A stretch of DNA of 64,000 bases from an uncultured bacterium (GCA_949286705.1 CASEDF010000001.1:124001-188000), one strand, 5' to 3'; shown: positions 26,130 through 35,367, numbered from the stretch's first letter. Made by a program: numbers and translations. The notes: generated by a model from the sequence alone, not told the origin.

Positions 26130-27884
26130 ATGAAGAAAGTTGAACTGCTTGCTCCCGCAAAAGATAAAGAAACAGCAATTGCCGCAATAAATTACGGCTG
26201 CGATGCGTTATATATAGGTGCCAAAAGTTTTGGAGCAAGGCAAAATGCGGGTAATTTGATTGAAGATATCAGGGAAGTTGTTGAATATGCCCACAAATTT
26301 TATGTAAAAGTTCATGTGACGATTAACACTATACTGGATGATAAAGAATTAATTTTGGCAAAAAGATTGATACAAGATCTTTATGATACTGGAGTAGACG
26401 CTATAATTGTTCAGGATACGGGGATTTTGGAGCTTGCCATAAAAGGTGAACTCCCGCCTATCCCTATACATATAAGCACACAATGTGATAACAGAACGCT
26501 TGAAAAGGTCAAATTTTTTGATGAAATCGGTGTTTCAAGAATTATTCTTGCCCGTGAACTTTCTATTGAACAGATAAAAGAAATTTGTACAAATACAAAA
26601 ACAGAGATTGAAACATTTATACACGGCGCCTTATGTGTATCCTACAGCGGGCAATGTTATATGAGCTGTTCTAATGGCGGGCGATCAGCAAACAGGGGTG
26701 AATGCGCTCAAAGCTGCCGGAAAAAATACACTCTTATTGACGAAACCGGTAAAATTTTAGCAAAAGATATGTATCTTTTGAGTTTGAAAGATTTTAACGC
26801 CTCAAATCATTTGCAAAAATTGGTTAATGCAGGTGTCAAATCTTTTAAAATAGAAGGCAGATTGAAGGATATAAATTATGTAAAAAATGTCACGGCATAT
26901 TATAGAACCGAGCTTGATAAAATATCTGAAAGAACATCTTCCGGCAAGGTTTTTCTTGATTTTGAACCCGATGTTAATAAGAGCTTTAATAGAGGTTTTA
27001 CGGATTATTTTCTTGAAAAAAGAAAAGAATGTTTTAATTTCGGAACGCCGAAATCAACGGGTGAAAAGCTCGGTAAAATTACCGCCGTCGGCAAAGATTA
27101 TTTTGAAATAAATGCATCATTGAGTCCTCAGGACGGTCTGTGTTATTTTGTCGACGGGGAGTTGTGCGGTTGTCTTGTGAATAAAGTCGAAGGGAACAGA
27201 ATTTATCCGAATAAAACGGATAATTTAAAAAAAGGAATGACAATTTACAGAAATTTTGATTCAAAATTTGAAAAACAGCTTACTAATTCCAAAACCCGCC
27301 GCAGAATCGAGGCAAAATTTTTGTATAATGAAGGTGTTTTGCATGTTATTGATGAGGACGGAAATGAAGCTGCGATGGCTGTTGACACCCTTGACACTCC
27401 CCAAAACCCCGACAAAATGCTTGAAAATTTTAAAACCCAGTTAAAAAAATCTGGCGAAAGCGATTTTTATATAACAGATATTCAAATAAACGGCGATTTG
27501 CCATTTCTTCCGATTTCTGAAATAAATAATCTGCGCCGTGATATTCTGGATAAACTTATGGAAGAACGAATTAATAACTATGAACGTGATGTTCAGCAGC
27601 CTTTGCATTATGCGGAATTTCCGGTAAAAAATCTTGACTACAGAGCAAATATCCATAATCACGAAGCAAAAAGTTTTTATGAAAATTGCGGCTGTGAAAT
27701 TTGTGAGATGTCTTATGAAAGTACAAAACCGAAAAATGTTGAACTTATGCGCACAAAACATTGTCTGAAATATGCCTTTGATATGTGTAAATTAACTGTA
27801 AATTTGTTTTTGATTGACGAAAAAGGCAAAAAATATTCGCTTAAATTCGATTGTAAAAATTGCGAAATGGTAATAATCGGTTGA
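26130..27884 (+). CDS. Peptidase U32 family protein (RlhA/YdcP-like)
   Basis: A 584-residue protein starting with the family hallmark KVELLAPAKDKETAIAAINYGCDALYIGAKSFGAR. It carries the cysteine cluster of the U32 family (IHGALCVSYSGQCYMSC...GECAQSCRKKY), expected to bind an iron-sulfur cluster. U32 members such as RlhA hydroxylate 23S rRNA, and others act in tRNA or ubiquinone hydroxylation, so an RNA-modifying role is more likely than proteolysis. A C-terminal extension with CGCEICE and further Cys is present. It is monocistronic; which U32 subgroup is uncertain. Confidence 0.88.
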   Translation: MKKVELLAPAKDKETAIAAINYGCDALYIGAKSFGARQNAGNLIEDIREVVEYAHKFYVKVHVTINTILDDKELILAKRLIQDLYDTGVDAIIVQDTGILELAIKGELPPIPIHISTQCDNRTLEKVKFFDEIGVSRIILARELSIEQIKEICTNTKTEIETFIHGALCVSYSGQCYMSCSNGGRSANRGECAQSCRKKYTLIDETGKILAKDMYLLSLKDFNASNHLQKLVNAGVKSFKIEGRLKDINYVKNVTAYYRTELDKISERTSSGKVFLDFEPDVNKSFNRGFTDYFLEKRKECFNFGTPKSTGEKLGKITAVGKDYFEINASLSPQDGLCYFVDGELCGCLVNKVEGNRIYPNKTDNLKKGMTIYRNFDSKFEKQLTNSKTRRRIEAKFLYNEGVLHVIDEDGNEAAMAVDTLDTPQNPDKMLENFKTQLKKSGESDFYITDIQINGDLPFLPISEINNLRRDILDKLMEERINNYERDVQQPLHYAEFPVKNLDYRANIHNHEAKSFYENCGCEICEMSYESTKPKNVELMRTKHCLKYAFDMCKLTVNLFLIDEKGKKYSLKFDCKNCEMVIIG

Positions 27885-27919
27885 CATATCCTTAAAAAAC
27901 CTTAAATATAATACAAAAG

Positions 27920-27941
27920 TATGAGTTAAAAAAAACTCATA
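27920..27941. other. Hairpin in the gap before the TPR gene
   Basis: TATGAGTT and AACTCATA are perfect inverted arms with six A between. They lie 35 bp after the U32 stop and 38 bp before the TPR gene. No T run follows, so termination would be weak. Confidence 0.45.
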
Positions 27942-27978
27942 TCATGTATGATAGGTATGTAAAACCAGAGGTATGTAA

Positions 27979-29373
27979 ATGGGGTTGAATTTAAACAGCG
28001 TATATCAACGTCCATATTTTATACAAGACAGGCGCAATCAGGTCAGAAAAAAACAAGACGAAGAGCGCTCAACTTCTAATGCTCAAAGAGAAGAACAGAC
28101 AAATCAAAATGCCAGAAGCAGAGGACTTCAATACGTTGAGCATAATAATTACGCTGCATATCAACCGGTTCATACCGAACACCCCGTTCAATACCCTAAC
28201 GAAGTTGCAACAGCTCTTGCACAGCGTAACCCCAATATAAACATTGCCCAAATTCTTAAAGATTTTAAAAATACGGCAATAGCAATAGGAACGCCCGATG
28301 ATTTGAAAGAAGAAGTCAGCGGATATCTTGCGCTGATAGAAAAACAGGTTACAAAAGAAGCCCCGAACAGCAAACTTATTAAATCAAATCTTAAAAATGC
28401 AGCTTCAATTTTAGATAATTATATTTCCAAAACGCTGGATAAAGATTCAAAAGTTGTGGAAAATTGGGTTGATGCTCTGTTTTTACAGCAAATAGACTTT
28501 AAATATAATGAAAATGACGTTAATCCTGATTTTTTGGTAAAATTTCCCGAAGAAACTCAAAACAGAACCGTTCAAGCGGAGGAAGTTCAAAAAGAGCAGA
28601 TAAATCCTTTTATTCCGCAGGATAAAGAACTTAAAAAGCTCTTTATAAAAGCAAAAAAAATGTCTTATGCAAACAAACCCAAAGAAGCAATAGAAGCTTT
28701 TCAAACCGCCCTTGAGCGCGCAAATGAGGTGGATGATAAAGAAACTCAGTCAAAAATATTTTTAGAAGTCGGTAAAATTTATGATGATCATGATTATCTT
28801 GCGCAGGCCTTGAAAAGTTACAATCAGTCAGTTCAAAGAACAAAAGACTGCAACGTAAAAACCCGCGCGCATTATTCTATGGCTGAGATTTATAATGATG
28901 TAAATCAGATTGAGCCTGCAATAGATCATTATTTCAGTACGGCATCTTATGCGGGCGAAGCCGAAAATCTTTCCGCGCAATCTAAATCCATGACAAAAAT
29001 CGGAAATATTTATTCTGATATGTATGAACAGACTGCTTTTGATTATTATGAAATAGCCGATACAATTGCGGATGAAACTGATAATGCAAAAGTGAAAGGT
29101 TATGTTTCATCAAGCATCGGCGATGCTTATGACAAATTCGGCGATTCACCAGAAGCTTTGAAAGCATATTCAAAAGCCGTCAAAAATTATCTTGATGCGG
29201 ATTCTCCTGAGAAAGCCGCTCAGAATTATTTGAATGCCGCAGAAATTATGCTTGAGTACAAAAATGAGAATAAAGCTAAGAGTCTGCTTGAAAAAGCTCA
29301 AAAATTGGCGCGTCAGACAAATAATTTGAATTTAATGACAGAAATAAGTAATAATCTGGTAAGTATTTCTTAA
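27979..29373 (+). CDS. Cytosolic TPR-repeat protein
   Basis: A 464-residue protein with a long polar, disordered N-terminus (Gln/Asn/Arg-rich, 1-80), a helical middle, and six or more tetratricopeptide repeats from about 215 on. Examples are LFIKAKKMSYANKPKEAIEAF, SKIFLEVGKIYDDHDYLAQALKSY, and KGYVSSSIGDAYDKFGDSPEALKAY. No signal peptide is visible. It acts as an interaction scaffold with unknown partners. It stands directly upstream of the poly-G pseudopilin locus but has its own stop and 56-bp spacer. Confidence 0.85.
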   Translation: MGLNLNSVYQRPYFIQDRRNQVRKKQDEERSTSNAQREEQTNQNARSRGLQYVEHNNYAAYQPVHTEHPVQYPNEVATALAQRNPNINIAQILKDFKNTAIAIGTPDDLKEEVSGYLALIEKQVTKEAPNSKLIKSNLKNAASILDNYISKTLDKDSKVVENWVDALFLQQIDFKYNENDVNPDFLVKFPEETQNRTVQAEEVQKEQINPFIPQDKELKKLFIKAKKMSYANKPKEAIEAFQTALERANEVDDKETQSKIFLEVGKIYDDHDYLAQALKSYNQSVQRTKDCNVKTRAHYSMAEIYNDVNQIEPAIDHYFSTASYAGEAENLSAQSKSMTKIGNIYSDMYEQTAFDYYEIADTIADETDNAKVKGYVSSSIGDAYDKFGDSPEALKAYSKAVKNYLDADSPEKAAQNYLNAAEIMLEYKNENKAKSLLEKAQKLARQTNNLNLMTEISNNLVSIS

Positions 29374-29429
29374 TTATTGTCTAAAATAAAAAATTTTGTT
29401 AAAATAAAACCAAAACAAGGAGAAATAAG

Positions 29430-30718
29430 ATGCGTTATAAAGAGTTTAAAAATTTCGGGGGGGGGCGACTCTCCTAAGTAGACAGGACAAGGGTTTTGAC
29501 GGTATTGGTTGTGTAAAGTTACTAAGATACTATGATACTAAGGCAGTAAGAAGTAACAGAAAAGTAGGTCGTCATTACTATGCCGACAGAAAAGTTTACC
29601 GTCGGGTTAGTAAACCCGACCTACAACATGTCATCCTGAAGTGCCTGAGGCACGACACCACACCAGACATTGGTGGAACTTGCCATGTCATCCTGAACTG
29701 CCAAAGGCAGGACACCATACTTGACATTGGTCAACCTCTACACGTCATCCCGCATTTATTGCGGGATCTAAATAAAAATATCAAGAGATTTTTCTTTTCC
29801 TCTCGCAAAACAATACTCAATTGTTTTGCTCGGCAGAGAGCTCAGAATGACAAGAATATCATCCCTCGCCCCTTGGGGAGAGGGTGTCACGACGTGACGG
29901 GAGAGGGGCTAAGTGGCAAAAATGTGAGCGAAGCTCACAGTAAACACTTAGTGCCTTACTGTCTTAGTAACTTAGTATCTTCTAAAAAAATTGCCTTTAC
30001 CTTAGCGGAGGTTTTGATAACCCTCGGTATAATCGGCATTGTGGCAGCGATGACAATTCCGACGCTTGTTTCAACATATAGCAAAAAAGTTTTGCATTCT
30101 CAATTTTTAAAAACTTATAGTGATATTCAAAACGCCGCAAAATTATTTCAGCTTAATAATGATATTACAGTGTATGAGTTTAGTCATCATGGTAATACTG
30201 CTAACGAAACGTTAAAAGAATTAATGTCTTGTTTTAAAGGGACTAAAGAAGGAGATCGCGTAAATAGTGATTATGATGACGAAATAGAAGGGAGTGTATC
30301 TTTTGAAAATGCAATTGGTTATACTCCCAAAAATCTTGCAGGAAAAGCACAAAAAATTCATCCTTGTGATAAAACAGTTATAACTGAAGAAATAGGCGGC
30401 AGATTTTTTTCAATGGATGATCCTGTAAGTGTTTATAATAATCCGCCCAATGGACCTAAATTATGTGTAGATATAAATGGCAGAAAAGGTCCTAATATTT
30501 ATGGCTATGATTGGTTTGTATTTACATTTACAAAAGATGGAGGCGTTAAACCATATATAGGGAGAGAAATGGAAAATCTCGGACCTGATATGAATAATCC
30601 TGAAACTGCTTGCAGTTATACTTATGAAAAAGCAACTTATACCTGTGCTTATTATGCTGCAACAAATACGAGTCCGGAAGATCCGTCAAAAAATTATTGG
30701 GAAGATTTTTTAAAGTAA
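29430..30718 (+). CDS. Pseudopilin-like protein interrupted by repeats; poly-G start out of frame as sequenced
   Basis: AAGGAG followed by ATG 29430 starts a frame of eight codons, then nine G (29457-29465), then CGACTCTCC and a TAA. With ten G the frame would be open through to the pilin stop at 30718. The pilin frame itself has a TAA at 29447 and no ATG before the pilin core, only a TTG at 29759. The leader is homologous to that of the pseudopilin at 1340-2132. Between the leader and the prepilin motif (SSKKIAFTLAEVLITLGIIG) lies about 500 bp of palindromic and tandem repeats without an in-frame stop. The C-terminal globular part, about 210 residues, resembles other pseudopilins of this type with paired Cys near the end. 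Confidence 0.75.
29457..29465 (+). repeat. Poly-G tract (9 G) in the second pseudopilin leader
   Basis: Nine G follow the ninth codon after ATG 29430. One more G would put the start in frame with the pilin. The flanks (ATAAAGAGTTTA upstream, CGACTCTCCTAAGTAGA downstream) are shared with the tract at 2096-2105. Confidence 0.95.
29510..29990. repeat. Palindromic/tandem repeat cassette inside the pseudopilin leader
   Basis: The stretch begins with AAGTTACTAAGATACTATG-type repeats and ends with similar repeats in the opposite sense (CTTAGTAACTTAGTATC). Inside are nested palindromes (GTAGGTCG 29564-29571 with CGACCTAC 29617-29624; GTCGGGTT 29601-29608 with AACCCGAC 29613-29620) and two tandem 57-bp copies at 29628-29684 and 29685-29741. 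A GTCATCCCGC/GCGGGAT hairpin comes next, then the GTCACGACGTGAC-centred element near 29865-29920 that is also found inverted at 44169-44220. The whole insert keeps the pilin reading frame open. Confidence 0.8.
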
Positions 30719-30721
30719 TAA

Positions 30722-32146
30722 TTACTTTATAACTTCAATAAATTCATAATCCGTCAAATACGGCATGTGGCTTTCTGTTATCAATTCACCGGGCAGCAAA
30801 ACAGCAATCCCCGGCGGGCATTCTGCAATTATTTCTGCGGAAATCCTGCCGATTGCTTCTGTTTTCGGGATAGTTTCTTTTTCCGAATAATATGCCTCGC
30901 GCAAGTTCATTTTGATAACCGGTGTAAGCATCGGCATGTGTTTTTTATTTTCAAGATAACAGATGTCTGAATAATTTGTTCTGTCAATTTTTTTCAGGCA
31001 TTCAACGAGATACTGAATGTCAGAGCGTTTGTTGCCGATGTTTGATAACAATAAAAGTCCTGCGTCAGATGCGCTTTCAACCTCTATATTAAAATCAATT
31101 TCCAAAATGGATTCAAGCCTTTTGCCGGATAAACCGTCAGCTTTGATAAACACTTTTGTAACATCTGTTTTATATCCGAAATCAGGTTTTAATTGATGAA
31201 TATGTTCTAATTTATCAATTTCACGGCGTAGATATTTTGCGTTGGAAACTGCTCTTTGAAGTTGTTTTCTGCCCCTTGGGCTTTCAAGGTTTGCTCTTGC
31301 CGCATCAAGACTTGCAAGAAGCATTAAAGAAGGGCTTGTTGTGTGTAAAAGTTTTAGAGCTTTTTCAACAGCGTCAACATCCAGAATAGAATTTTCCGCT
31401 ATGTGGAGCATGGAACTCTGGCTCATGCTGCCGCCTGTTTTGTGAAGCGAATGAACAACGGCATCCGCGCCGAGTTTTAAGGCAGATGTCGGTAAATGAT
31501 CGTTAAAATTCCACAAACACGCATGCGCTTCGTCAACAATTAGTGGAACATTGTATTTTTTGCATACTGCGGAAATTGATTTTATATCAGATACAACGCC
31601 TTCGTATGTAGGGTTTGTAATCCAAACCATTGACACATCTTTGTTGGTTTTAAGTAATTCTTCAACGCGGTCAGGGTTTACATTCCCCCATATTCCCCAG
31701 TCTTCAAATCTTTCGGGAATAAGCCATAATGGTTCTGCGCCGGAAATTATCATACCTGTCAGAACTGATCTGTGGCAATTTCTGTTTGTTATAATTTTTT
31801 GTCCCTGTTTGGTTAAACCCATTGCTAGCGCAAGGTTTCCCGCAGTTGAGCCGTTAAGCAAAAAGAAAGTTTTTTGGGCGCCGAAAGCTTTTGCAGCAAG
31901 TTCTTGCGCTTCTTTTATCGGACCTGTTGCAGGATGAAGTGTTCCTAAATTATCGAATTCGTCAGTTGTATCAACTGCTAAAGCTTTTTTACCTATAAGC
32001 TGTTTGAATTCAGGTAATGCACCGTTGCCTTTTGTATGACCCGGAATGTGAAATTGATATGTAGGATTGTCGTAAGCCTTTTTTAATGCTTCTACAATCG
32101 GGGCATGGGTTTTTGTATATTTATAATTTTTTGTTACAGTTGTCAT
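30722..32146 (-). CDS. Orn/Lys/Arg decarboxylase-family PLP enzyme
   Basis: About 474 residues from ATG 32146 (MTTVTKNYKYTKTHAPIVEAL); the longer open frame upstream overlaps the divergent porin gene and is not credible. This fold type I PLP enzyme has FHIPGHTKG near the N-terminus, FLLNGSTAGNLA, the aspartate in LIVDEAHACLW, and the PLP lysine in VVHSLHKTGGSMSQ. The family includes arginine and lysine decarboxylases of the short YaaO/SpeA type without the N-terminal wing domain. The substrate cannot be settled from sequence; a role in polyamine synthesis is a reasonable inference. Confidence 0.9.
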   Translation of the reverse strand: MTTVTKNYKYTKTHAPIVEALKKAYDNPTYQFHIPGHTKGNGALPEFKQLIGKKALAVDTTDEFDNLGTLHPATGPIKEAQELAAKAFGAQKTFFLLNGSTAGNLALAMGLTKQGQKIITNRNCHRSVLTGMIISGAEPLWLIPERFEDWGIWGNVNPDRVEELLKTNKDVSMVWITNPTYEGVVSDIKSISAVCKKYNVPLIVDEAHACLWNFNDHLPTSALKLGADAVVHSLHKTGGSMSQSSMLHIAENSILDVDAVEKALKLLHTTSPSLMLLASLDAARANLESPRGRKQLQRAVSNAKYLRREIDKLEHIHQLKPDFGYKTDVTKVFIKADGLSGKRLESILEIDFNIEVESASDAGLLLLSNIGNKRSDIQYLVECLKKIDRTNYSDICYLENKKHMPMLTPVIKMNLREAYYSEKETIPKTEAIGRISAEIIAECPPGIAVLLPGELITESHMPYLTDYEFIEVIK

Positions 32147-32210
32147 AGTAATAATAATATACAATAAAAAAAATTTAAATTGCAATATCTTTATGATATA
32201 ATTAATATTT

Positions 32211-33485
32211 ATGAAGACCTTTTTACAAACGGTTTTAATTATATTGTTTACATTTATCTCAGGGAGTGCTTTTGCGGTGGAAGGACTTTCTGTCGAAAAA
32301 AATGTTACGGATGGCGAAATTTTGCTGCCCGAAAATACAAAGCTGCCTGCAAGGGATTTGAATAATGACGGAGTTATTGATAGCAAAGATTTGTTAATTG
32401 ATACGGCAGAAGAAAACTTTTTTATGTTTAATCATCTTGGCGATCCTATTAACAGGGAAGAAGGTTCGTTGTTTTATAAAGTGGAAAAAGCTTTAAAGGC
32501 TGAAGTTACAAGAACGGATTACAGCAATTATCTTTTGAAAGATATTTTAACGGTTGATTTGGATAAAGGTCCGGTAGACAGAATTCAATTTTATGGCAAA
32601 TACCGCGGTAATATGTCGTTTAATTTTGTTGAACAAGGTGATTATGACGGGGATTATGATATCACATCAATTGACGTCGGTATGATGGGACAGTTTAACC
32701 CGCAATATAAAACGGATTTTAAATTACAGTTTAAATTTACGCCCACGTCGGAAAGGACTTTTTTTCAGAATCTTATAAGTGACGCATATATCGTAAACAC
32801 GGCAATACCGCATCATCAAATAATGCTCGGGAATTCCCGTAATCAGGTTGGTGTTGAGGGCGGAATGAGTACAACATATGTGCCGTTTGTTTTGAGGTCA
32901 CAAATCGCAAGAACATTTGCAAATACCCGTGCCTTTGGTGCAAGGGTTATAGGAAATTATTCTCTTGTGGATTACAGTTTGGCTTTTAACAGTTCGGACA
33001 GGTTTTTCAGGGAATTTTTCCCCGGAGCTGAATTTACGGGCTGGGTGAATTTGAAGCCGCTCGGCAAAACCAACGGTAAATACGGAAAACTTGTGATGGG
33101 CGGCGGTTTAAATTCCGGCAGGCGTCATGAAGATTATACCGTTGGCGGTGCATATATAGGCTGGAATTATAAAGATTTTATGATAAATGCAGAATATTCT
33201 GTTGCCGACGGCTATAATGCAAGAGTTCTTTCAACCGATAAAGCAGAGGGTTTTTATACAACCGTGGGTTATAAATTGACTCCGAAAATTCAGCTTGTGG
33301 CGCGTTATGACCAATTTGACCCCAATAAAGATATGTCCGGTGATATTAGGCGAGAATATTCTGCCGGTATAAACTATTTTGTAATCGGACAGGGCATGAG
33401 AATTTTATTAAATTATGTTTATTGTGACAATCAAAATACGGAAGACAGTCACAGACTTATTTTAGGCACGCAAATATTATTGTAG
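32211..33485 (+). CDS. Outer-membrane porin (phosphate-selective porin O/P-like)
   Basis: A 424-residue protein with a signal peptide (MKTFLQTVLIILFTFISGSAFA) and a calcium-loop-like stretch DLNNDGVIDSKD (about 48-60). Some 300 residues of amphipathic beta strands follow, ending in the barrel-closing GTQILL. The strands around LVARYDQFDPN and EYSAGINYFV...RILLNYVY resemble the porin O/P family. It would form a diffusion channel in the outer membrane. It is divergent from the decarboxylase across 64 bp. The family name is a moderate-confidence call; the beta-barrel nature is clear. Confidence 0.82.
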   Translation: MKTFLQTVLIILFTFISGSAFAVEGLSVEKNVTDGEILLPENTKLPARDLNNDGVIDSKDLLIDTAEENFFMFNHLGDPINREEGSLFYKVEKALKAEVTRTDYSNYLLKDILTVDLDKGPVDRIQFYGKYRGNMSFNFVEQGDYDGDYDITSIDVGMMGQFNPQYKTDFKLQFKFTPTSERTFFQNLISDAYIVNTAIPHHQIMLGNSRNQVGVEGGMSTTYVPFVLRSQIARTFANTRAFGARVIGNYSLVDYSLAFNSSDRFFREFFPGAEFTGWVNLKPLGKTNGKYGKLVMGGGLNSGRRHEDYTVGGAYIGWNYKDFMINAEYSVADGYNARVLSTDKAEGFYTTVGYKLTPKIQLVARYDQFDPNKDMSGDIRREYSAGINYFVIGQGMRILLNYVYCDNQNTEDSHRLILGTQILL

Positions 33486-33524
33486 AAAATTATTCTGCAA
33501 TCAGCACGAAAAAGATAAGAAATA

Positions 33525-33710
33525 CTATTTAACGTCGTCTTTGATAACGATGAGATTATTCATAATTTTCATTGCGCAGGTCGGCAAAACAACATGCTCC
33601 AAGCCGTCAGCAATGCTTAAAATTTTTCCTGCGCCCAGTACAACATCTTCGCCTTTGTACTGAAATTTGTAATCAGTTTTTCTGTCAGAACGGATTGTGA
33701 TTTTGTCCAT
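33525..33710 (-). CDS. Small hypothetical protein
   Basis: A 61-residue protein with an AAAGGA ribosome site, last in the hisS group. The sequence alternates short strands (MDKITIRSDRKTDYKFQYKG, EDVVLGAGKILSIAD) and has a single Cys. It is cytosolic, with no family recognised. It lies 14 bp behind the nucleotidyltransferase-like gene. Confidence 0.6.
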   Translation of the reverse strand: MDKITIRSDRKTDYKFQYKGEDVVLGAGKILSIADGLEHVVLPTCAMKIMNNLIVIKDDVK

Positions 33711-33724
33711 TGTTTTTTCCTTTA

Positions 33725-34057
33725 CTAGTCTTTCATTATACCGAGAGCATCAAAAAATATGCCCTCTTCCATTACTTCATTATACAGGTCTTCATCCTTT
33801 TTGAAACCCTCCATTGTATAAGGATAAAGGTCGATACAAACATTCATTTCGGTTTCAATTTTTCCGATAATCGGCCAAATTTCTTCGCGTTTTGCCTTAT
33901 CTTCCGTGTCAAAAATTGCAACAAGTTCAATGTCTTCACCTTCATGGTTTTTGCCGTCCAAAAATTGACCGAAAAGATAAATACCCTTAAAATCGTCGAA
34001 TTTTTTTCGGAACGCTGATGTCAAAACTTTTATGACGTCGTGAACCGGACTTGTCAT
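33725..34057 (-). CDS. Degenerate nucleotidyltransferase-fold protein
   Basis: A 110-residue protein whose GIYLFGQFLDGKNHEGEDIELVAIFD aligns with the minimal nucleotidyltransferase motif (GS..RG....SD.DL). The motif Ser is Gln and the second catalytic Asp is Glu, so it is probably inactive or altered. AAGGAG precedes the ATG. It overlaps the end of hisS by 4 bp (ATGA), which ties its translation to the synthetase. Confidence 0.6.
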   Translation of the reverse strand: MTSPVHDVIKVLTSAFRKKFDDFKGIYLFGQFLDGKNHEGEDIELVAIFDTEDKAKREEIWPIIGKIETEMNVCIDLYPYTMEGFKKDEDLYNEVMEEGIFFDALGIMKD

Positions 34058-35289
34058 AGTATACTCCTTAATTCTTGTCTTGAAACGGTTTTTTGTTCAC
34101 CTGTCGCAAGATTTTTTACGGAAACTTTGCCTGCTTTAATTTCATCTTCGCCTAAAATTAAAGCGTAATCCGCAACTTTTGAAGCCTTTTCAAGTTGTTT
34201 TGTAAATTTTTTATTACTCAGGTCAAATTCTATATTAAATCCGTCATTGCGCAGCTCTTCCGCAAGTTCAAAGGCATCAACCGGAGAAGTTGAAACAATA
34301 TAGCCGTTGAGTTTTTGAGGTTCAGAATCAGGTAAAAGGGAATTTAATCTTTCCATCCCCATTGCCCATCCGACAGCAGGTGTGTCGTCGCCGCCGAGAT
34401 TTTTTACAAGACTGTCATAACGACCTCCGCCGCAGACGGCATTTTGGGAACCTAAATTGTTTGATTTAATTTCAAAAACGGTTCTGTTATAGTAATCCAA
34501 CCCTCTTACCAACAACTTATTTACATTGTATTTTACGTTTAATTTATCAAGATAAGTCTTTAATTTTGCAAAATGTTCCGCGCATTCTTCACAAATATAA
34601 TCAACCTGGATAACTTTTTGGATTTCGGGTTTTTCAAAAATAGCTTTGCAGCTTTCGACTTTGCAATCCAAAAGTCTCAACGGATTTTTTTCATATCTTG
34701 TTTTGCAGTCATCGCAAAGGTTATCAAATTCGGGTTTTAAAACTTCTTTAAGTCTTTTTTTGAATTCTTCGCGGCATTTAGGGCAGCCGAGAGAATTTAT
34801 TTCAACATCTAAATCGTTAAGTCCGAGGGATTTCAGATAATTTACTGCCATCAAGATAACCTCTGCATCAGCTGTCGGTTCTTTTATTCCGAACATTTCA
34901 ACGCCGACTTGATGAAATTGTCTTTGTCTGCCTTTTTGCGGGCGTTCGTATCTGAACATAGGGCCTTTATACCATAATTTTACGGGAGGAGATAATCTTG
35001 CCATTCCGTTTTCAATGTATGCTCGAACAACGCCTGCCGTGTTTTCGGGGCGAAGTGTTAATGAACGTTCGCTTTTTTCAAAGGTGTACATTTCTTTATT
35101 TACAATATCGGTTGTATCTCCTACACCGCGCGCAAAAAGTTCCGTTGCTTCAAAAATCGGTGTTCTTATTTCTTTATACCCGTATCGGCTAAAGATTTTC
35201 AGGGCATTTTCTTCCAGAATATGCCATTTGTCAACCTCTTGAGGTAAAATGTCGTGTGTTCCTTTGATTACATTGATGATTTTTGTCAT
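34054..35289 (-). CDS. hisS: Histidyl-tRNA synthetase
   Basis: A 411-residue class II synthetase charging tRNA-His. It shows KGTHDILPQEVDKW at the start, motif 2 with RPENTAGVVRAYIENG and YKGPMFRYERPQKGRQRQFHQVGVE, the histidine-specific LVRGLDYYNRTVFE, and motif 3 in PAVGWAMGMERL. The anticodon domain closes the protein. A C-rich insert (CPKCREEF...CDDC) is present, as in many bacterial HisS. It heads a group with two small genes. Confidence 0.97.
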   Translation of the reverse strand: MTKIINVIKGTHDILPQEVDKWHILEENALKIFSRYGYKEIRTPIFEATELFARGVGDTTDIVNKEMYTFEKSERSLTLRPENTAGVVRAYIENGMARLSPPVKLWYKGPMFRYERPQKGRQRQFHQVGVEMFGIKEPTADAEVILMAVNYLKSLGLNDLDVEINSLGCPKCREEFKKRLKEVLKPEFDNLCDDCKTRYEKNPLRLLDCKVESCKAIFEKPEIQKVIQVDYICEECAEHFAKLKTYLDKLNVKYNVNKLLVRGLDYYNRTVFEIKSNNLGSQNAVCGGGRYDSLVKNLGGDDTPAVGWAMGMERLNSLLPDSEPQKLNGYIVSTSPVDAFELAEELRNDGFNIEFDLSNKKFTKQLEKASKVADYALILGEDEIKAGKVSVKNLATGEQKTVSRQELRSIL

Positions 35290-35333
35290 ACGTTGATTAT
35301 AGTAAGTTAAGTTTTGATTGTCAATCGGTATAT

Positions 35334-35360
35334 TAAAAAAGCTCCCAAAAAGGAGCTTTT
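35334..35360 (-). terminator. Rho-independent terminator of the ctpA-type gene
   Basis: AAAAGCTCC and GGAGCTTTT arms with a T run on the minus strand. It sits 7 bp beyond the protease stop and before hisS. Confidence 0.88.
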
Positions 35361-35367
35361 AAATCCT

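Noticed and set aside
29759-30718. Pseudopilin frame starting at TTG 29759
   Set aside because: The TTG lies inside a palindromic repeat and has no ribosome site. The strong start at ATG 29430 with the poly-G tract explains the frame better.
30722-32386. Long form of the decarboxylase frame (554 codons)
   Set aside because: The extra 80 residues overlap the start and signal peptide of the divergent porin gene. The family N-terminus fits ATG 32146.
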